Part shown: positions 28,746 to 37,510 of the stretch, in pieces
Numbering within the stretch: the first letter of the stretch is position 1
How the letters are laid out: each line of letters starts with the position of its first letter
From: CAWBLP01 sp963721065
GTDB lineage: Bacteria > Pseudomonadota > Alphaproteobacteria > Acetobacterales > Acetobacteraceae
Reading direction: 5' to 3'
NCBI GenBank assembly: GCA_963721065.1
Contig: CAVRHO010000001.1
Location: 620,001 to 684,000, forward strand
Length of the DNA: 64,000 nt
Translations under genes and position numbers: made by a program
Notes under the pieces: generated by a model
What the model saw: only the letters and a program-made list of their open reading frames with translations
Databases searched by the model: none
Told to the model about the DNA's origin: nothing

Positions 28746-30689
28746 ATGCGGGGCACGATTCGCACGGCGGTCATCCTCCTGGGCCTGCTCGCGGGCGCCA
28801 TGCCCGCGCGGGCGCAGGACCCCAACAATCCGATGCCGGACGTCAAGGCCGACCACTGGCCGGAGGCACAGGAGCTGGCGGCGCGCTATGCCGACCCCGT
28901 GGCTGCGAAGCTGGTGCTGTTCTACCGGCTGCTGGCACCCGACTCGGCCACCCCGGCCGAGATCGCGGCGTTCCTGAAGGCCAACCCGGACTGGCCCGAT
29001 CAGGGCGTGCTGAAGCGGCGCTGGCAGCAGGCGATCGCCGCCGACCCGGACGACCAGGACGTGGTGCAGCAATGCGGCGCGGCGCATCCGACCGAGGCGC
29101 CGACGCTGCTGCGTTGCGCTGCGGCGCTGAAAGCGTCCGGCCAGGTCCAGCAGGCCGAGGACGATGCCCGGCGCGCCTGGATCACCGGGGTGACGGACCG
29201 GACGGCCGAAGCCGACTTCCTGCGTGACTGGGCCAGCGTTCCCACCCCGGCCGACCAGTGGGCGCGGTTCCAGCACCTCGCCTGGCACGACTCCGCCGCC
29301 GCTTCCCGTCAGGTCGCGCGGCTCGATCCGCAGCACCGCAAGGCGGCCGAGGCCCAGCTCGCGTTCCGTCATGGGGACCGGCATGCCGAGGCGCTGCTGG
29401 CGGCGGTCCCGGCCGATCTGCGCGACGAACCGGGGCTGATGCTGGAGCAGGCGCGTTACCTGCGGCATGAAGACCGCCTGGACGATGCCCTGACGCTCTG
29501 GCACCAGGCGGGCGCGGCGGCCGAGGCGGCGGCGCCCCGTCATCTGCGGACCTTCTGGATCGAGCGCAATATTCTGGCGCGCAAGCTGCTGGCGGCCGGC
29601 GAGAGCCGGAAGGCCTACGACCTGGTCCGGGCGAACCAGCAGCACGACTCCGCCTCGGCCGCGGAGGCCGCGTTCTTCGCCGGCTTCATCGCCCTGCGGA
29701 AGTTGCACGACCCGGCGGCGGCGACCCGGCATTTCCAGGCGCTGGCCGATTCCCATGCGGCGATCACGCAGGGGCGCGCCGAGTACCGGCTGGGGCGCGC
29801 GGCCGCCGCTGCGGGCAAGGATCCGACGCCGTATTACCGGAAATCCGCGGCATGGCCGACCACGTTCTACGGCCAGCTCGCTTCCCTGGCTCTGGGCGAG
29901 ACCCCGGATGCACTGGCCCGGCGCATCGATGCGCTGCGCGATCCTGCCTGGAACCACACCGTCGCGCTGCGCTTCACCGGCCATGAGGTGGTGCGCGCGG
30001 CGGCCTGGCTGGTGGCCTGGGGTGTTCCGCGTCGCGCCCGTCCGTTTCTGCTGCGGATGGACGAACTGGCCCCCGGTTCGGCGGAACGCGCGCTGACCGC
30101 GCAGTTCGCGCTGAAGCTGGGGCTGCCGGACGTGGCGGTGTTCATCGGCCGCCGCATGGGGTTTCACGGCATCATGCTGCCGCGGGCCGGCTGGCCGACA
30201 CCGTTCGACCCGCCCACCAACGGGCTGGATCCCGCGGTGGCGCTGGGGATCATGCGTCAGGAAAGCAGCTTCGACATCGCCGCGGTCAGCCCGTCCGGCG
30301 CGCGCGGCCTGATGCAACTGATGCCGCCTACCGCCGAGGAGGTCGCCGGCAAGCTGGGCGTGCATGTGTCGCTGGTCTCGCTGACCAGCGATCCCGAGAA
30401 GAACATGCAACTGGGCACCAACTACCTGCAGCAGATGCTGGCGCGTTTCGGCGGATCTTTGCCGCTGGCGGTGGCGGCCTACAACGCCGGGCCGCACCGT
30501 GTGGATCAGTGGCTGGAGGCCAACGGCGACCCGCGCACCGGGGCGGTGAGCATGCTGGACTGGATGGAGCAGATTCCGTCCGGCCAGACGCGCAACTACG
30601 TGCAGCGGGTGCTGGAGAACGTGGTGATCTATCGCGCGCGCCTGGGTGAGACGACGCCCACGGTCACGGCCGAGTGGACGCCGCATTAG
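28746..30689 (+). CDS. Soluble lytic murein transglycosylase
   Basis: 647 residues. A signal peptide (MRGTIRTAVILLGLLAGAMPARAQ) precedes a long helical solenoid (residues 30-460, degenerate TPR-like repeats), then a C-terminal goose-lysozyme-like SLT domain: MRQESSFDIAAVSPSGARGLMQLMP holds the catalytic glutamate (in QESSF), and NYLQQMLARFGGSLPLAVAAYNAGPHRV the downstream family motif. It cleaves the MurNAc-GlcNAc bond in periplasmic peptidoglycan with anhydro-sugar formation. The layout matches Slt70. Its start overlaps no neighbour; the MlaF-like gene is divergent 101 bp away. Confidence 0.93.
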   Translation: MRGTIRTAVILLGLLAGAMPARAQDPNNPMPDVKADHWPEAQELAARYADPVAAKLVLFYRLLAPDSATPAEIAAFLKANPDWPDQGVLKRRWQQAIAADPDDQDVVQQCGAAHPTEAPTLLRCAAALKASGQVQQAEDDARRAWITGVTDRTAEADFLRDWASVPTPADQWARFQHLAWHDSAAASRQVARLDPQHRKAAEAQLAFRHGDRHAEALLAAVPADLRDEPGLMLEQARYLRHEDRLDDALTLWHQAGAAAEAAAPRHLRTFWIERNILARKLLAAGESRKAYDLVRANQQHDSASAAEAAFFAGFIALRKLHDPAAATRHFQALADSHAAITQGRAEYRLGRAAAAAGKDPTPYYRKSAAWPTTFYGQLASLALGETPDALARRIDALRDPAWNHTVALRFTGHEVVRAAAWLVAWGVPRRARPFLLRMDELAPGSAERALTAQFALKLGLPDVAVFIGRRMGFHGIMLPRAGWPTPFDPPTNGLDPAVALGIMRQESSFDIAAVSPSGARGLMQLMPPTAEEVAGKLGVHVSLVSLTSDPEKNMQLGTNYLQQMLARFGGSLPLAVAAYNAGPHRVDQWLEANGDPRTGAVSMLDWMEQIPSGQTRNYVQRVLENVVIYRARLGETTPTVTAEWTPH

Positions 30690-30690
30690 T

Positions 30691-30855
30691 GTTCCGACGC
30701 CGACGGATGGCGCCCGATGCGGTGCCTGCATGGTCATGGCCGGCGCCGGCCGGGGGTTCAGGACTCTGCTTTGGTGCGTGCGGTAAAGCCGCGGTGGCGC
30801 GCCGGGGTCTGTGCTTGGGCGCCTTCGGCCCAACCTGCGGGCCCGCCACGACGTG
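30691..30855. repeat. Dispersed intergenic repeat, copy 3 (two segments)
   Basis: Segment 30691-30738 matches the CATGAC...CATCCGTCGG part of copies 1 and 2 but on the opposite strand. Segment 30790-30855 matches the GCGCGCCGGGG...GGGCCCGCC part on the same strand as copy 2, suggesting inversion within the copy. A 23-bp unit repeated twice (30847-30892) follows. Confidence 0.45.
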
Positions 30856-30892
30856 ACGCGCTTCGTCCGCACGACGTGACGCGCTTCGTCCG
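30847..30892 (+). repeat. 23-bp tandem repeat, two perfect copies
   Basis: CACGACGTGACGCGCTTCGT plus CCG, twice in direct succession. Confidence 0.8.
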
Positions 30893-30963
30893 TGCGATCG
30901 CTCGACTGGCGGCGAATCACCAGCCCCTGTGCGGGCGGGGCCGCAGGCCGAGCGGATGACGCG

Positions 30964-31800
30964 CTACCCTGCTGACTTGATGCCCACAAGCAAGACGCGA
31001 TCCGTCTTCCTACGCCAGCCGGTGGTATGCTGTTCAGCGATATCGGGTTCACAATCGAATTGCTCCAGGACCATATCGAAGCCCAGATCCTTCAGTAGCT
31101 GAAGCAGGTATTCTTTCTGAATCCAGAATGATCTTTCATTCGACCACGAGGCCCATTTCATCTTGTCGAGTTCGTCCTCCGGAAGCGCCTCGTGCTCGGG
31201 GAACCACCGGCCTTTCAGGCCTTCGTTCACTTCGATGCCCGACAGCCTGTAGGTTTCCACCGCCGGACCCGCCGGATCCGTCGCGACATGGGTTTCGAGA
31301 AAGATCGCGCGCTTGCAGACGCGGGCCGCATCCGCCAGGAACTTCCTCGGTTGGTCCAGGTGATACAGCAGGCCACAGACGAACACGGCATCGAACGGCC
31401 CGTGCCGGCCGATGCTCTTTGCATCATCCCGCACGAAATGAAGGTTCGGCAGGTTGGTGCCGCGTTTGACCAGAAGGCAGTTCTGGTAGTTGGAGTCACG
31501 CACCTCGATGCCGGTGGCGACCATCCCCAGGCGCGCAAACTCAGTGGCGTATCCCCCTTCGAGACATCCCACATCGACGATGCTCTTGCCGGCCAGATCG
31601 TCCTGGTAGATCAGGCGCAGCATCCGTTCCACGGCCAGAAAGATGCCGTTCTGGTTCATCAGGCCGTACGGGGCCTGCGGGTATGTTTCCGTCCCGTCAT
31701 CGAGCCGTATGTTGTGGGCGGTGAAAGACGTGATCTTCCGACTTGCATCGGCAACCTCAACCTCTTGAGGAGCACGACGCCACCGGCTGATGAACCGCAT
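30964..31800 (-). CDS. SAM-dependent methyltransferase
   Basis: 278 residues. IVDVGCLEGGYATEFARLG is motif I (SAM binding), TGIEVRDSNYQ motif II, FVRDDAKSI and DAVFVCGLLYHLDQP motifs III and IV. The GLLYHL motif is shared with DUF1698/CmoB-like and FkbM-like class I methyltransferases. The acceptor is unknown. The gene is noticeably less GC-rich than its neighbours and uses more A/T-ending codons, so it may have been transferred. It stands alone between two gaps. Confidence 0.8.
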   Translation of the reverse strand: MRFISRWRRAPQEVEVADASRKITSFTAHNIRLDDGTETYPQAPYGLMNQNGIFLAVERMLRLIYQDDLAGKSIVDVGCLEGGYATEFARLGMVATGIEVRDSNYQNCLLVKRGTNLPNLHFVRDDAKSIGRHGPFDAVFVCGLLYHLDQPRKFLADAARVCKRAIFLETHVATDPAGPAVETYRLSGIEVNEGLKGRWFPEHEALPEDELDKMKWASWSNERSFWIQKEYLLQLLKDLGFDMVLEQFDCEPDIAEQHTTGWRRKTDRVLLVGIKSAG

Positions 31801-32126
31801 CAGAAACCTCTCGAACCTGATGGCCGAATATAGTTTATCCGGTTCATCTGGCGAGCCGGAATTCGAGCTTCGGCGTGCCCTGCCTTTCCCGGGTCACGGC
31901 GGGGCTGGGCCCGCCCATCCATCTCCGACCAGGCGGGTCCCCTTGCATCGCGACCCGATGGTTCCGGTGTCGATGACAGGAACGTGCCAGGCCGTGACGT
32001 GAAGGGCTGGTGCCGTCGTGCAAATGTTCCAGGTCAGGTGCCAGGTTCAACGCACATCGGCCCCTCGGCCGCCGACACGCCGCACGGCCTGCCAACGACC
32101 GCCGGTCGAACGCGGCGCGGCGTGTG
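31801..32126. other. Gap without a recognisable gene
   Basis: 326 bp. Nothing beyond a GC-rich imperfect palindrome near 31890-31920. Confidence 0.5.
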
Positions 32127-33293
32127 TCAGTTCAGCTCCTTCAGCCGCGGTGCGACTTCCTGCCCGAACAGGCGGATGTTCTCCATCGCGTCCTGGTGGT
32201 TCAGATAGCCGCCCTGGCCGAAGAACAGCAGATGCCCGACCCCGCCCATGCGCGCGCTGAAATCCTTCACCTGCGCGAACACGTCGTCCGGCGTGCCGGC
32301 GAACACCGTGTCGGTGTCCATGAACTGCTGCACCGTCGCCTTGCGGTGGTCGATCATGTTGCCCTGGCGGTCCTTGACGATGCGATGTGCGCGCGAGCCC
32401 GCCTTCAGGATCGCCACGTTCGCCGCCACCGAGTTGTAGCCCGGCGGATTGGTGAACGGTTCCGCCACCACCGGGGCGGTGCGCACGTAGTCGGCGATCT
32501 GGTCGGCGCGGCGCAGCCCTTCCTCCCGCGTGCTGCCGACGCCCACCACCGCGGCATAGGCGAAACGGTCCGGCCCGGCTTCCCAGCCATTCTGCCGAGC
32601 GACCTCGCGGTATTTGTCGTACATCGGCTTCGCGGTTCCCGCCGACAGCAGTGTGCCGATCACGTGCCGGCGTTCGGCGGCCAGGCGGCCGCTGTCCACG
32701 CTCATGCCGGTCATCCACACCGGCGGCGTGGGCTGCTGGACCGGGCGCGGCCAGATGTTGACGTTGCGGTAGTGGAAATACTCGCCTTCCCAGTTGAACG
32801 GCCCGTCCGTGGTGGACAGTGCCTTCAGGATCAGGTCGTGCGCTTCCCAGTAGCGACGCATCAGCCGCGCGGGGTTGGAGTTGGCGGGCGCGATCTCATA
32901 CGGGGCGCCTTTCACCAGGCCCATCTCCAGCCGGCCGCCGGACAGGCAGTCCAGCCAGGCCATTTCCTCGGCCACGCGCACCGGATCGGGGCGGTTGGCG
33001 ATCGGGTTGCCCAGGGTCAGCAGGCGGGCGCGTTTGGTTTCGCGCGCAATCACCGCCAGCGCCATCGGCACCGACACCGTCATGCAGGTGGCGGTGCTGT
33101 GGTGCTCGTTCACCATGATATCGAGCCCGACCTCGTCGCACAGGGCGAACTCGTCCAGGTAGCGGTGCAGCAGTTTGTGGGCGACCTGTGGATCGACGTT
33201 TTCGTTCGGCAGCACCACGCGCAGCGTGCCGCGCTTCAGGCCTTCCTCCCATGCCGGGGGATAGGCCATTTCAGAGAAATACCAGCAGCGCAT
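32127..33293 (-). CDS. LLM-class flavin-dependent oxidoreductase (luciferase-like)
   Basis: 388 residues. LDIMVNEHHSTATCM (the NEHH motif), GNPIANRPDPVRVAEEMAWLDCLSGGRLEMGLVKG and PVWMTGMS place it in the bacterial luciferase superfamily. Such enzymes use reduced FMN from a separate reductase to oxygenate a substrate. The next genes on the strand (an alpha/beta hydrolase and a dienelactone-hydrolase-type gene) suggest a small catabolic operon: oxygenation, then hydrolysis. The ATG at 33293 is 15 bp from the upstream gene's stop. Confidence 0.9.
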   Translation of the reverse strand: MRCWYFSEMAYPPAWEEGLKRGTLRVVLPNENVDPQVAHKLLHRYLDEFALCDEVGLDIMVNEHHSTATCMTVSVPMALAVIARETKRARLLTLGNPIANRPDPVRVAEEMAWLDCLSGGRLEMGLVKGAPYEIAPANSNPARLMRRYWEAHDLILKALSTTDGPFNWEGEYFHYRNVNIWPRPVQQPTPPVWMTGMSVDSGRLAAERRHVIGTLLSAGTAKPMYDKYREVARQNGWEAGPDRFAYAAVVGVGSTREEGLRRADQIADYVRTAPVVAEPFTNPPGYNSVAANVAILKAGSRAHRIVKDRQGNMIDHRKATVQQFMDTDTVFAGTPDDVFAQVKDFSARMGGVGHLLFFGQGGYLNHQDAMENIRLFGQEVAPRLKELN

Positions 33294-33307
33294 CTGCTTC
33301 CTGTCCG

Positions 33308-34081
33308 TCAGTGCTGTTGCGCGAAGGCGGCGACGTGTTCGGCGAAGGCGGCCGGCTGCTCCCAGTGCGGGAAGTGGCCGGCGTCGCGGATGAACTGCAT
33401 CCGGGCGCCGGGGATTTCCGCGCACCAGGCCTCGCCGTAGGCCGGGGTGACGATGCGGTCCTGCTCGCCCCACAGCAGCAGCGTCGGCCGGTCGATGCGG
33501 TGCAGCCAGCGTTTCAGCCGCGGGTTGTGCATGTAGGGCTTCCAGCCGAACAGGGCGAAGGCTTCCCGGCCGCGCACGATGGCGGCGAGCTGGTCTTCCG
33601 TCAGTTGGGTGTAGTCCACCGCGCCGCGCGCCGGATCGGCCCAGGCCGCGCGCATGTAGTCTTCCTGGGTCATGGCGTGCATGTCGGCGATGTCGCGGTC
33701 GGTGACGCCGCCGGCCTTGATGCCCAATGGGTCGGCCAGCACCACGCAGCCGAAGCGCTGCGTGCTGCGCACCGCGAGTTCCGCTGCCACCCAGCCGCCG
33801 AAACAGGCCCCGACCAGCACCGCGTCCTGCAGGTTCAGCTCGCGTGCCAGGTCCAGGTAGAGATAGGCCAGGTCGTCCACGCTGCCGAACCAGTCGGGCA
33901 GGGCGGAGTTGCCGAAGCCCGGATGGTGCGGGGCGATCACGCGGAACTGCGCGGAAAGCGCGTCCAGCCAGGGGCGGCGGGGCCACAGGCCCTCGCCGGG
34001 GTGCAGGAACAGCAGCGGGCGCCCGGCGCCGTGCGATTCGACCTCCAGCTCCACGCCGGAGACGGTGATGCGGCGGCTCAT
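33308..34081 (-). CDS. Alpha/beta hydrolase with a Cys nucleophile position
   Basis: 257 residues. LLFLHPGEGLWPRRPW is the oxyanion loop; the nucleophile elbow reads VGACFGGW, so cysteine replaces the common serine; LLLWGEQDRIV provides the acid and DAGHFPHWEQP the catalytic histidine. The HPGEG and HHPGFGNS motifs are typical of meta-cleavage-product-type or lactone hydrolases. A cysteine nucleophile is seen in dienelactone hydrolases but is unusual in this subfamily. The gene is 14 bp upstream of the luciferase-like gene and is probably cotranscribed with it. Confidence 0.88.
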   Translation of the reverse strand: MSRRITVSGVELEVESHGAGRPLLFLHPGEGLWPRRPWLDALSAQFRVIAPHHPGFGNSALPDWFGSVDDLAYLYLDLARELNLQDAVLVGACFGGWVAAELAVRSTQRFGCVVLADPLGIKAGGVTDRDIADMHAMTQEDYMRAAWADPARGAVDYTQLTEDQLAAIVRGREAFALFGWKPYMHNPRLKRWLHRIDRPTLLLWGEQDRIVTPAYGEAWCAEIPGARMQFIRDAGHFPHWEQPAAFAEHVAAFAQQH

Positions 34082-34266
34082 GAGCGGTGCGGGGTTTCGG
34101 GTGGGTGCGGATGCATTCTGGTTCCTCCCGCTGGTGTTTTGGGTGATTGGTGCCGGGGCAGGCGGGTGGTGATCGTTCGTGGGGTCGGCGGGGCGTGTCG
34201 TCCTCTCCCCGCCGCTGGTCCGCGTTCGCGGCCCAGGGCGGCAAGGGGAGGGGGGCGTGTCGTGGG

Positions 34267-35008
34267 TCAGCCCAGGCGGCGACGGTAGAGGGCGATCAGG
34301 CGTTCCCAGTGTCGTTCCGCGGCCGGCTTGTCGTAGCACCAGCGCTGCGGGAAGGCGAAACCGTGATGCACGCGCGGGGTAGAGTTCCAGTTCGCCCGGA
34401 TTGCCGGAGCGCTGGAACAGGCCGCGCAGCTCCTCCACCATCGGCAGCGGCGCCAGCTCGTCGTGTTCGGCGCAGGCGATGTACAGCTCGCCCTTCGCCT
34501 TGCCGAGGGTCTGGTGCGGGCTTTCCGCGGCGTCGCTGACCAGCCAGGTGCCGTAGAACGATGCGGCGGCGGCCACGCGGTCCGGATAGCGGGCGGCGGC
34601 GGCCAGGGCGTAGGGGCCGCTCATGCAGTAGCCATGCGCGCCCACCGGGCCGGGCTTCGCGGCGGCCTGGCCGTCCACATGGCGCAACATGGCGGCGATA
34701 TCGTCCATCACCGGCGGGATCGTCATTTTCGTGCGCACCGCGCGCATCCGCTGGTGTTCGGCGCTGCCGTGTTCCAGCACGTCGGGTCCGTATTTCGTGT
34801 CGCGGCCGGCGCGGTAGTACAGGTTGGGCAGCATCACGTAGTAGCCGACCGTGCCCAGGCGGCGGGCCATGTCGCGCAGTTCCTCACGGATGCCGGGCGC
34901 GTCCATCAGCAGGAAGACCGCCGGATGCGGACCGCCGCGCTCGGGATGGCAGATGAAGGTCTCCATCGCCCCGTCGCCGGTGGTGATGTCCAGGGTCTGC
35001 TCGATCAT
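34267..35008 (-). CDS. Dienelactone hydrolase family protein (frameshift near 34378)
   Basis: About 247 residues when restored. FLLMDAPGIREELRDMARRL, GAHGYCMSG (nucleophile Cys in G-x-C-x-S-G), ACAEHDELAP (acid) and, after the break, VHHGFAFPQRWCYDKPAAERHWERL with the catalytic histidine. Dienelactone hydrolases open the lactone ring in the ortho-cleavage pathway; many homologues act on other carboxylic esters. The first frame derails after GELELYP. One extra base near 34378 separates it from the true ending, which stops at 34267-34269. The tandem-repeat array lies just upstream of the start. Confidence 0.82.
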
Positions 35009-35110
35009 GGTGTCGCCCCTCCGTCTGCCGGCGGGTCTGCGCCGGGTATTGGCCCGGGCCGGCGGCCACGGGCGGAGGGAGACGATTCCATGAGCGAGCC
35101 GGTGCGGCAA

Positions 35111-35410
35111 CCCGGAGGTAGTGCGTGGCCGTCCAGGTGAGGGGCGGCGTGGCAACCCAGGGGCCGTGCGTGGCCGTCCGTGCGCGGGTCGGCGCGGCAA
35201 CCCGGAAGGAGGCACGTGGCCGCCCAGGTGGGGGCTGGCGTTGCAACCCCCGGGGGCGACGCGCGGCCGTCGGTGCGAGGGGCAGCGCGGCAACCCGGAG
35301 GCGACGCCTGGCTATCTGTGTGAGAGCCGGCACGATAACCCGGAGGCGACGCCTGGCTATCTGTGTGAGAGCCGGCACGATAACCCGGAGGCGAGTTGTG
35401 GCTGTCGGTG
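35111..35410. repeat. 45-bp minisatellite, about 6.6 copies
   Basis: Units begin at 35111, 35156, 35201, 35247, 35294, 35339 and a partial one at 35384. Lengths are 45, 45, 46, 47, 45 and 45. Units 5 and 6 are identical. Each starts CCCGGAGG and ends GGCAA or GATAA. The unit is a multiple of three, so minus-strand frames stay open through it, but it lies between genes (dienelactone hydrolase start and OsmC stop), and no signal suggests translation. Confidence 0.9.
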
Positions 35411-35908
35411 TCAGCCGATGGCGATGCGGGGCGGGTTCTTCAGTGTCTGCAGGATGACGCAGTAGCGCTCGGTGGTCTGGATCATGCGGTCCAGCTTCGC
35501 GGGGTCGGCGTCGCTGTCCACCTCGAACCGCACCGTGATGTCGGTCAGGCCCACCGGGGCGCTGCGGTCGATTCCCAGGGTGCCGCGGGCATCCCAGGTG
35601 CCCTCGGCGATCACCCGGCCGCCGCGGATGGTCACGCCCATGGCGGTGGCGACGGCGCGCAGGGTTACGCCGGCGCAGGCGACCAGGGCTTCCAGCAGCA
35701 TGTCCGCCGAACACGCGAGGGCGCCGGACCCGCCGGTGGCGGGATGCAGGCCGGCGCTGGTCTCCCCATGCCAGGATGGCACGGTGCAGGCGACGTCGGC
35801 CGGGTCCAGCCGGGCTTCGGCCCGGGCCTGAGTGCGGGCGGCGTCGGGCGTGTCGCGATAGCGCTGCTTCAGCGGCGCCTGCAGCGCGCGCAGTTCCTCT
35901 GCGTTCAT
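35411..35908 (-). CDS. OsmC family protein
   Basis: 165 residues. PATGGSGALACSADMLLEALVACAGVTLRAVA contains the conserved cysteine region (ACAG), and TDITVRFEVDSDADPAKLDRMIQTTERYCVILQTLKNPPRI the second motif. Proteins of this family reduce organic hydroperoxides or stay as redox/stress proteins. The 45-bp array begins right after its stop. The start at 35908 (MNAEELRAL) is the obvious one. Confidence 0.88.
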   Translation of the reverse strand: MNAEELRALQAPLKQRYRDTPDAARTQARAEARLDPADVACTVPSWHGETSAGLHPATGGSGALACSADMLLEALVACAGVTLRAVATAMGVTIRGGRVIAEGTWDARGTLGIDRSAPVGLTDITVRFEVDSDADPAKLDRMIQTTERYCVILQTLKNPPRIAIG

Positions 35909-35978
35909 GCGTGACCTCCCCTTCGCGTGATGCGGCCCCTTCGCTTCGTGGAGCGTGGTGCCGCCGCCGGCCGCCGGA

Positions 35979-36284
35979 TCAGGCGGCTGCGGCGGCTTCG
36001 CGCTTGGTGCGGGCGCGCTCGATGCGGCGCTTCAGCACCTTGGCATCGGTGGTCAGCTTGGCGTCCGGCGTGCCGAGCAGGTAGGCGTCGATGCCGCCAT
36101 TGTGCTCGATGGTGCGGATGGCACGGGTGGTCAGGCGCATGCGCACCCCGGTGCCCAGGACGTCTGACAGCAGTGATGTCTCCTGCAGGTTGGGCAGGAA
36201 ACGGCGACGGGTCTTGTTATTGGCGTGGCTGACGTTGTTCCCGGTCAGCACGCCCTTGCCCGTGATCTGGCAGCGGCGAGACAT
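35979..36284 (-). CDS. rpmB: 50S ribosomal protein L28
   Basis: 101 residues. MSRRCQITGKGVLTGNNVSHANNKTRRRFLPNLQ is the conserved N-terminus of L28. It has an alanine-rich tail (KREAAAAA). A longer frame starting at 36347 covers upstream DNA; the ATG at 36284 is the standard start. No rpmG partner is next to it. Confidence 0.97.
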   Translation of the reverse strand: MSRRCQITGKGVLTGNNVSHANNKTRRRFLPNLQETSLLSDVLGTGVRMRLTTRAIRTIEHNGGIDAYLLGTPDAKLTTDAKVLKRRIERARTKREAAAAA

Positions 36285-36427
36285 TGCAGAAAACCCTCGA
36301 TCCGATCGGAAGGCGCGGGTTATGGCGGGGTAAGCGCGCGCGGTCAAGCGCGCGGGGCCGATTTCCGCCGCGGCAGGTGGTTGCCGGGGCGGGCCGGGCG
36401 GCGTATATGGCCGGTCGCGTGACGGTC

Positions 36428-36502
36428 GCCGACGTAGCTCAGGGGTAGAGCAACTGATTCGTAATCAGTAGGCCCTCGGTTCAAATCCGAGCGTCGGCAC
36501 CA
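36428..36502 (+). tRNA. tRNA-Thr (anticodon CGT)
   Basis: Acceptor GCCGACG pairs with CGTCGGC, D-arm GCTC/GAGC, anticodon arm ACTGATTCGTAATCAGT with CGT in the loop, T-arm with TTCAAAT, discriminator A, and an encoded CCA at 36500-36502. It reads ACG (threonine). Confidence 0.95.
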
Positions 36503-36698
36503 GCCAGCCTCGCCCGTGCGGAGACCCAAGGACCAGGGCGCCGCAGCTTGCTCCAGGGACCGCAAAGGCGAACGGCCTTCCTGCCACTGGGACGGAGCGG
36601 TGGCATGCGGCGATTAAGCCGAACACCCCCCACCAATCGCGGCCAAGCCACGCAACGGGTCGGCGGAAAAGCCAGCCGCGCCGCCCCGCGGCGGGACC

Positions 36699-37265
36699 TC
36701 ACAACAGGTGCATCACCACGGCCAGGCCGCCCACCGCAGCCGCAAGCCCGATCACCCCGCTGCCGAAAGCCATCGCACTGACCCGGGTCACGACCGAAAC
36801 GGATGCCAGCACGATCGCGATCTCCAGCGCACCCACCACCAGTTCCAACGCATGATAGCGGTGGAATGCCACATCCCGCGCGTGTTCCTCCACGCGCGCC
36901 TTCTCGGCCAGTTGTCGGGCGCTCTCCCCGCCGGAACCGTTCTGCGCCTGGGCCGCATAGGCGTGCGCGGCCTTGATCCGTGACTGGATGGCGGGACTGT
37001 CCGCGTTCGGCAGGCTCTCCAGCACGGTCGCCTCGGTTTCCCGCAGCACGGAGCGCAGCTTCTTCGCCTGGTAGAAGGCCCAATCGTCCGACACGGCGAT
37101 ATGGTGCGACAGGTAGGCGTTCTGCGACGACTTCTCCCCCATCTGCGCCACCGCCAACACGGCTGTCAGAAGGGCGATCAGCACCGCGACCCAGCGTGCG
37201 GCGGCATCGCTGTGCGCGTGATTGCCGCCCTGGATCTGGTGCGCCCGCTCCATCGATTCACTCAC
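36699..37265 (-). CDS. DUF4337 family membrane protein
   Basis: 188 residues. A cytoplasmic start (MSESMERAHQ) leads to one membrane helix (WVAVLIALLTAVLAVAQMG), an extra-membrane coiled region with QNAYLSHHIAVSDDWAFYQAKKLR, and two C-terminal membrane helices (LELVVGALEIAIVLASVSVV and VIGLAAAVGGLAVVMHLL). The pattern matches DUF4337, of unknown function. Confidence 0.8.
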   Translation of the reverse strand: MSESMERAHQIQGGNHAHSDAAARWVAVLIALLTAVLAVAQMGEKSSQNAYLSHHIAVSDDWAFYQAKKLRSVLRETEATVLESLPNADSPAIQSRIKAAHAYAAQAQNGSGGESARQLAEKARVEEHARDVAFHRYHALELVVGALEIAIVLASVSVVTRVSAMAFGSGVIGLAAAVGGLAVVMHLL

Positions 37266-37510
37266 GCTGCACTCTCCTTTCCATCGGGCGGCGGTGGATA
37301 GCCCAAGGAGCAGCCGGCACGGAAGACGACCCGACAGCCGGCGGTGGTTGCACGCAGCCCGCCCCTTGGTGGCGGAATGCGGTCAGTGCGAACACGCATC
37401 GGCGCGCGCGGACGCCAGGCGGCAAGGCGGGCCGCATCGCGCATCGCGCCATGCCGCGCCTATAGTGATGCCGGCAGCAGGACGTCGTGATGCCGGGAGG
37501 AGAACGGATC

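Noticed and set aside
35111..35410. CRISPR array
   Set aside because: Units are contiguous with no unique spacers, and no cas genes are present.
35121..35465. Plus-strand ORFs of 110-114 aa in the 45-bp array
   Set aside because: Open only because the repeat unit is a multiple of three; no RBS.
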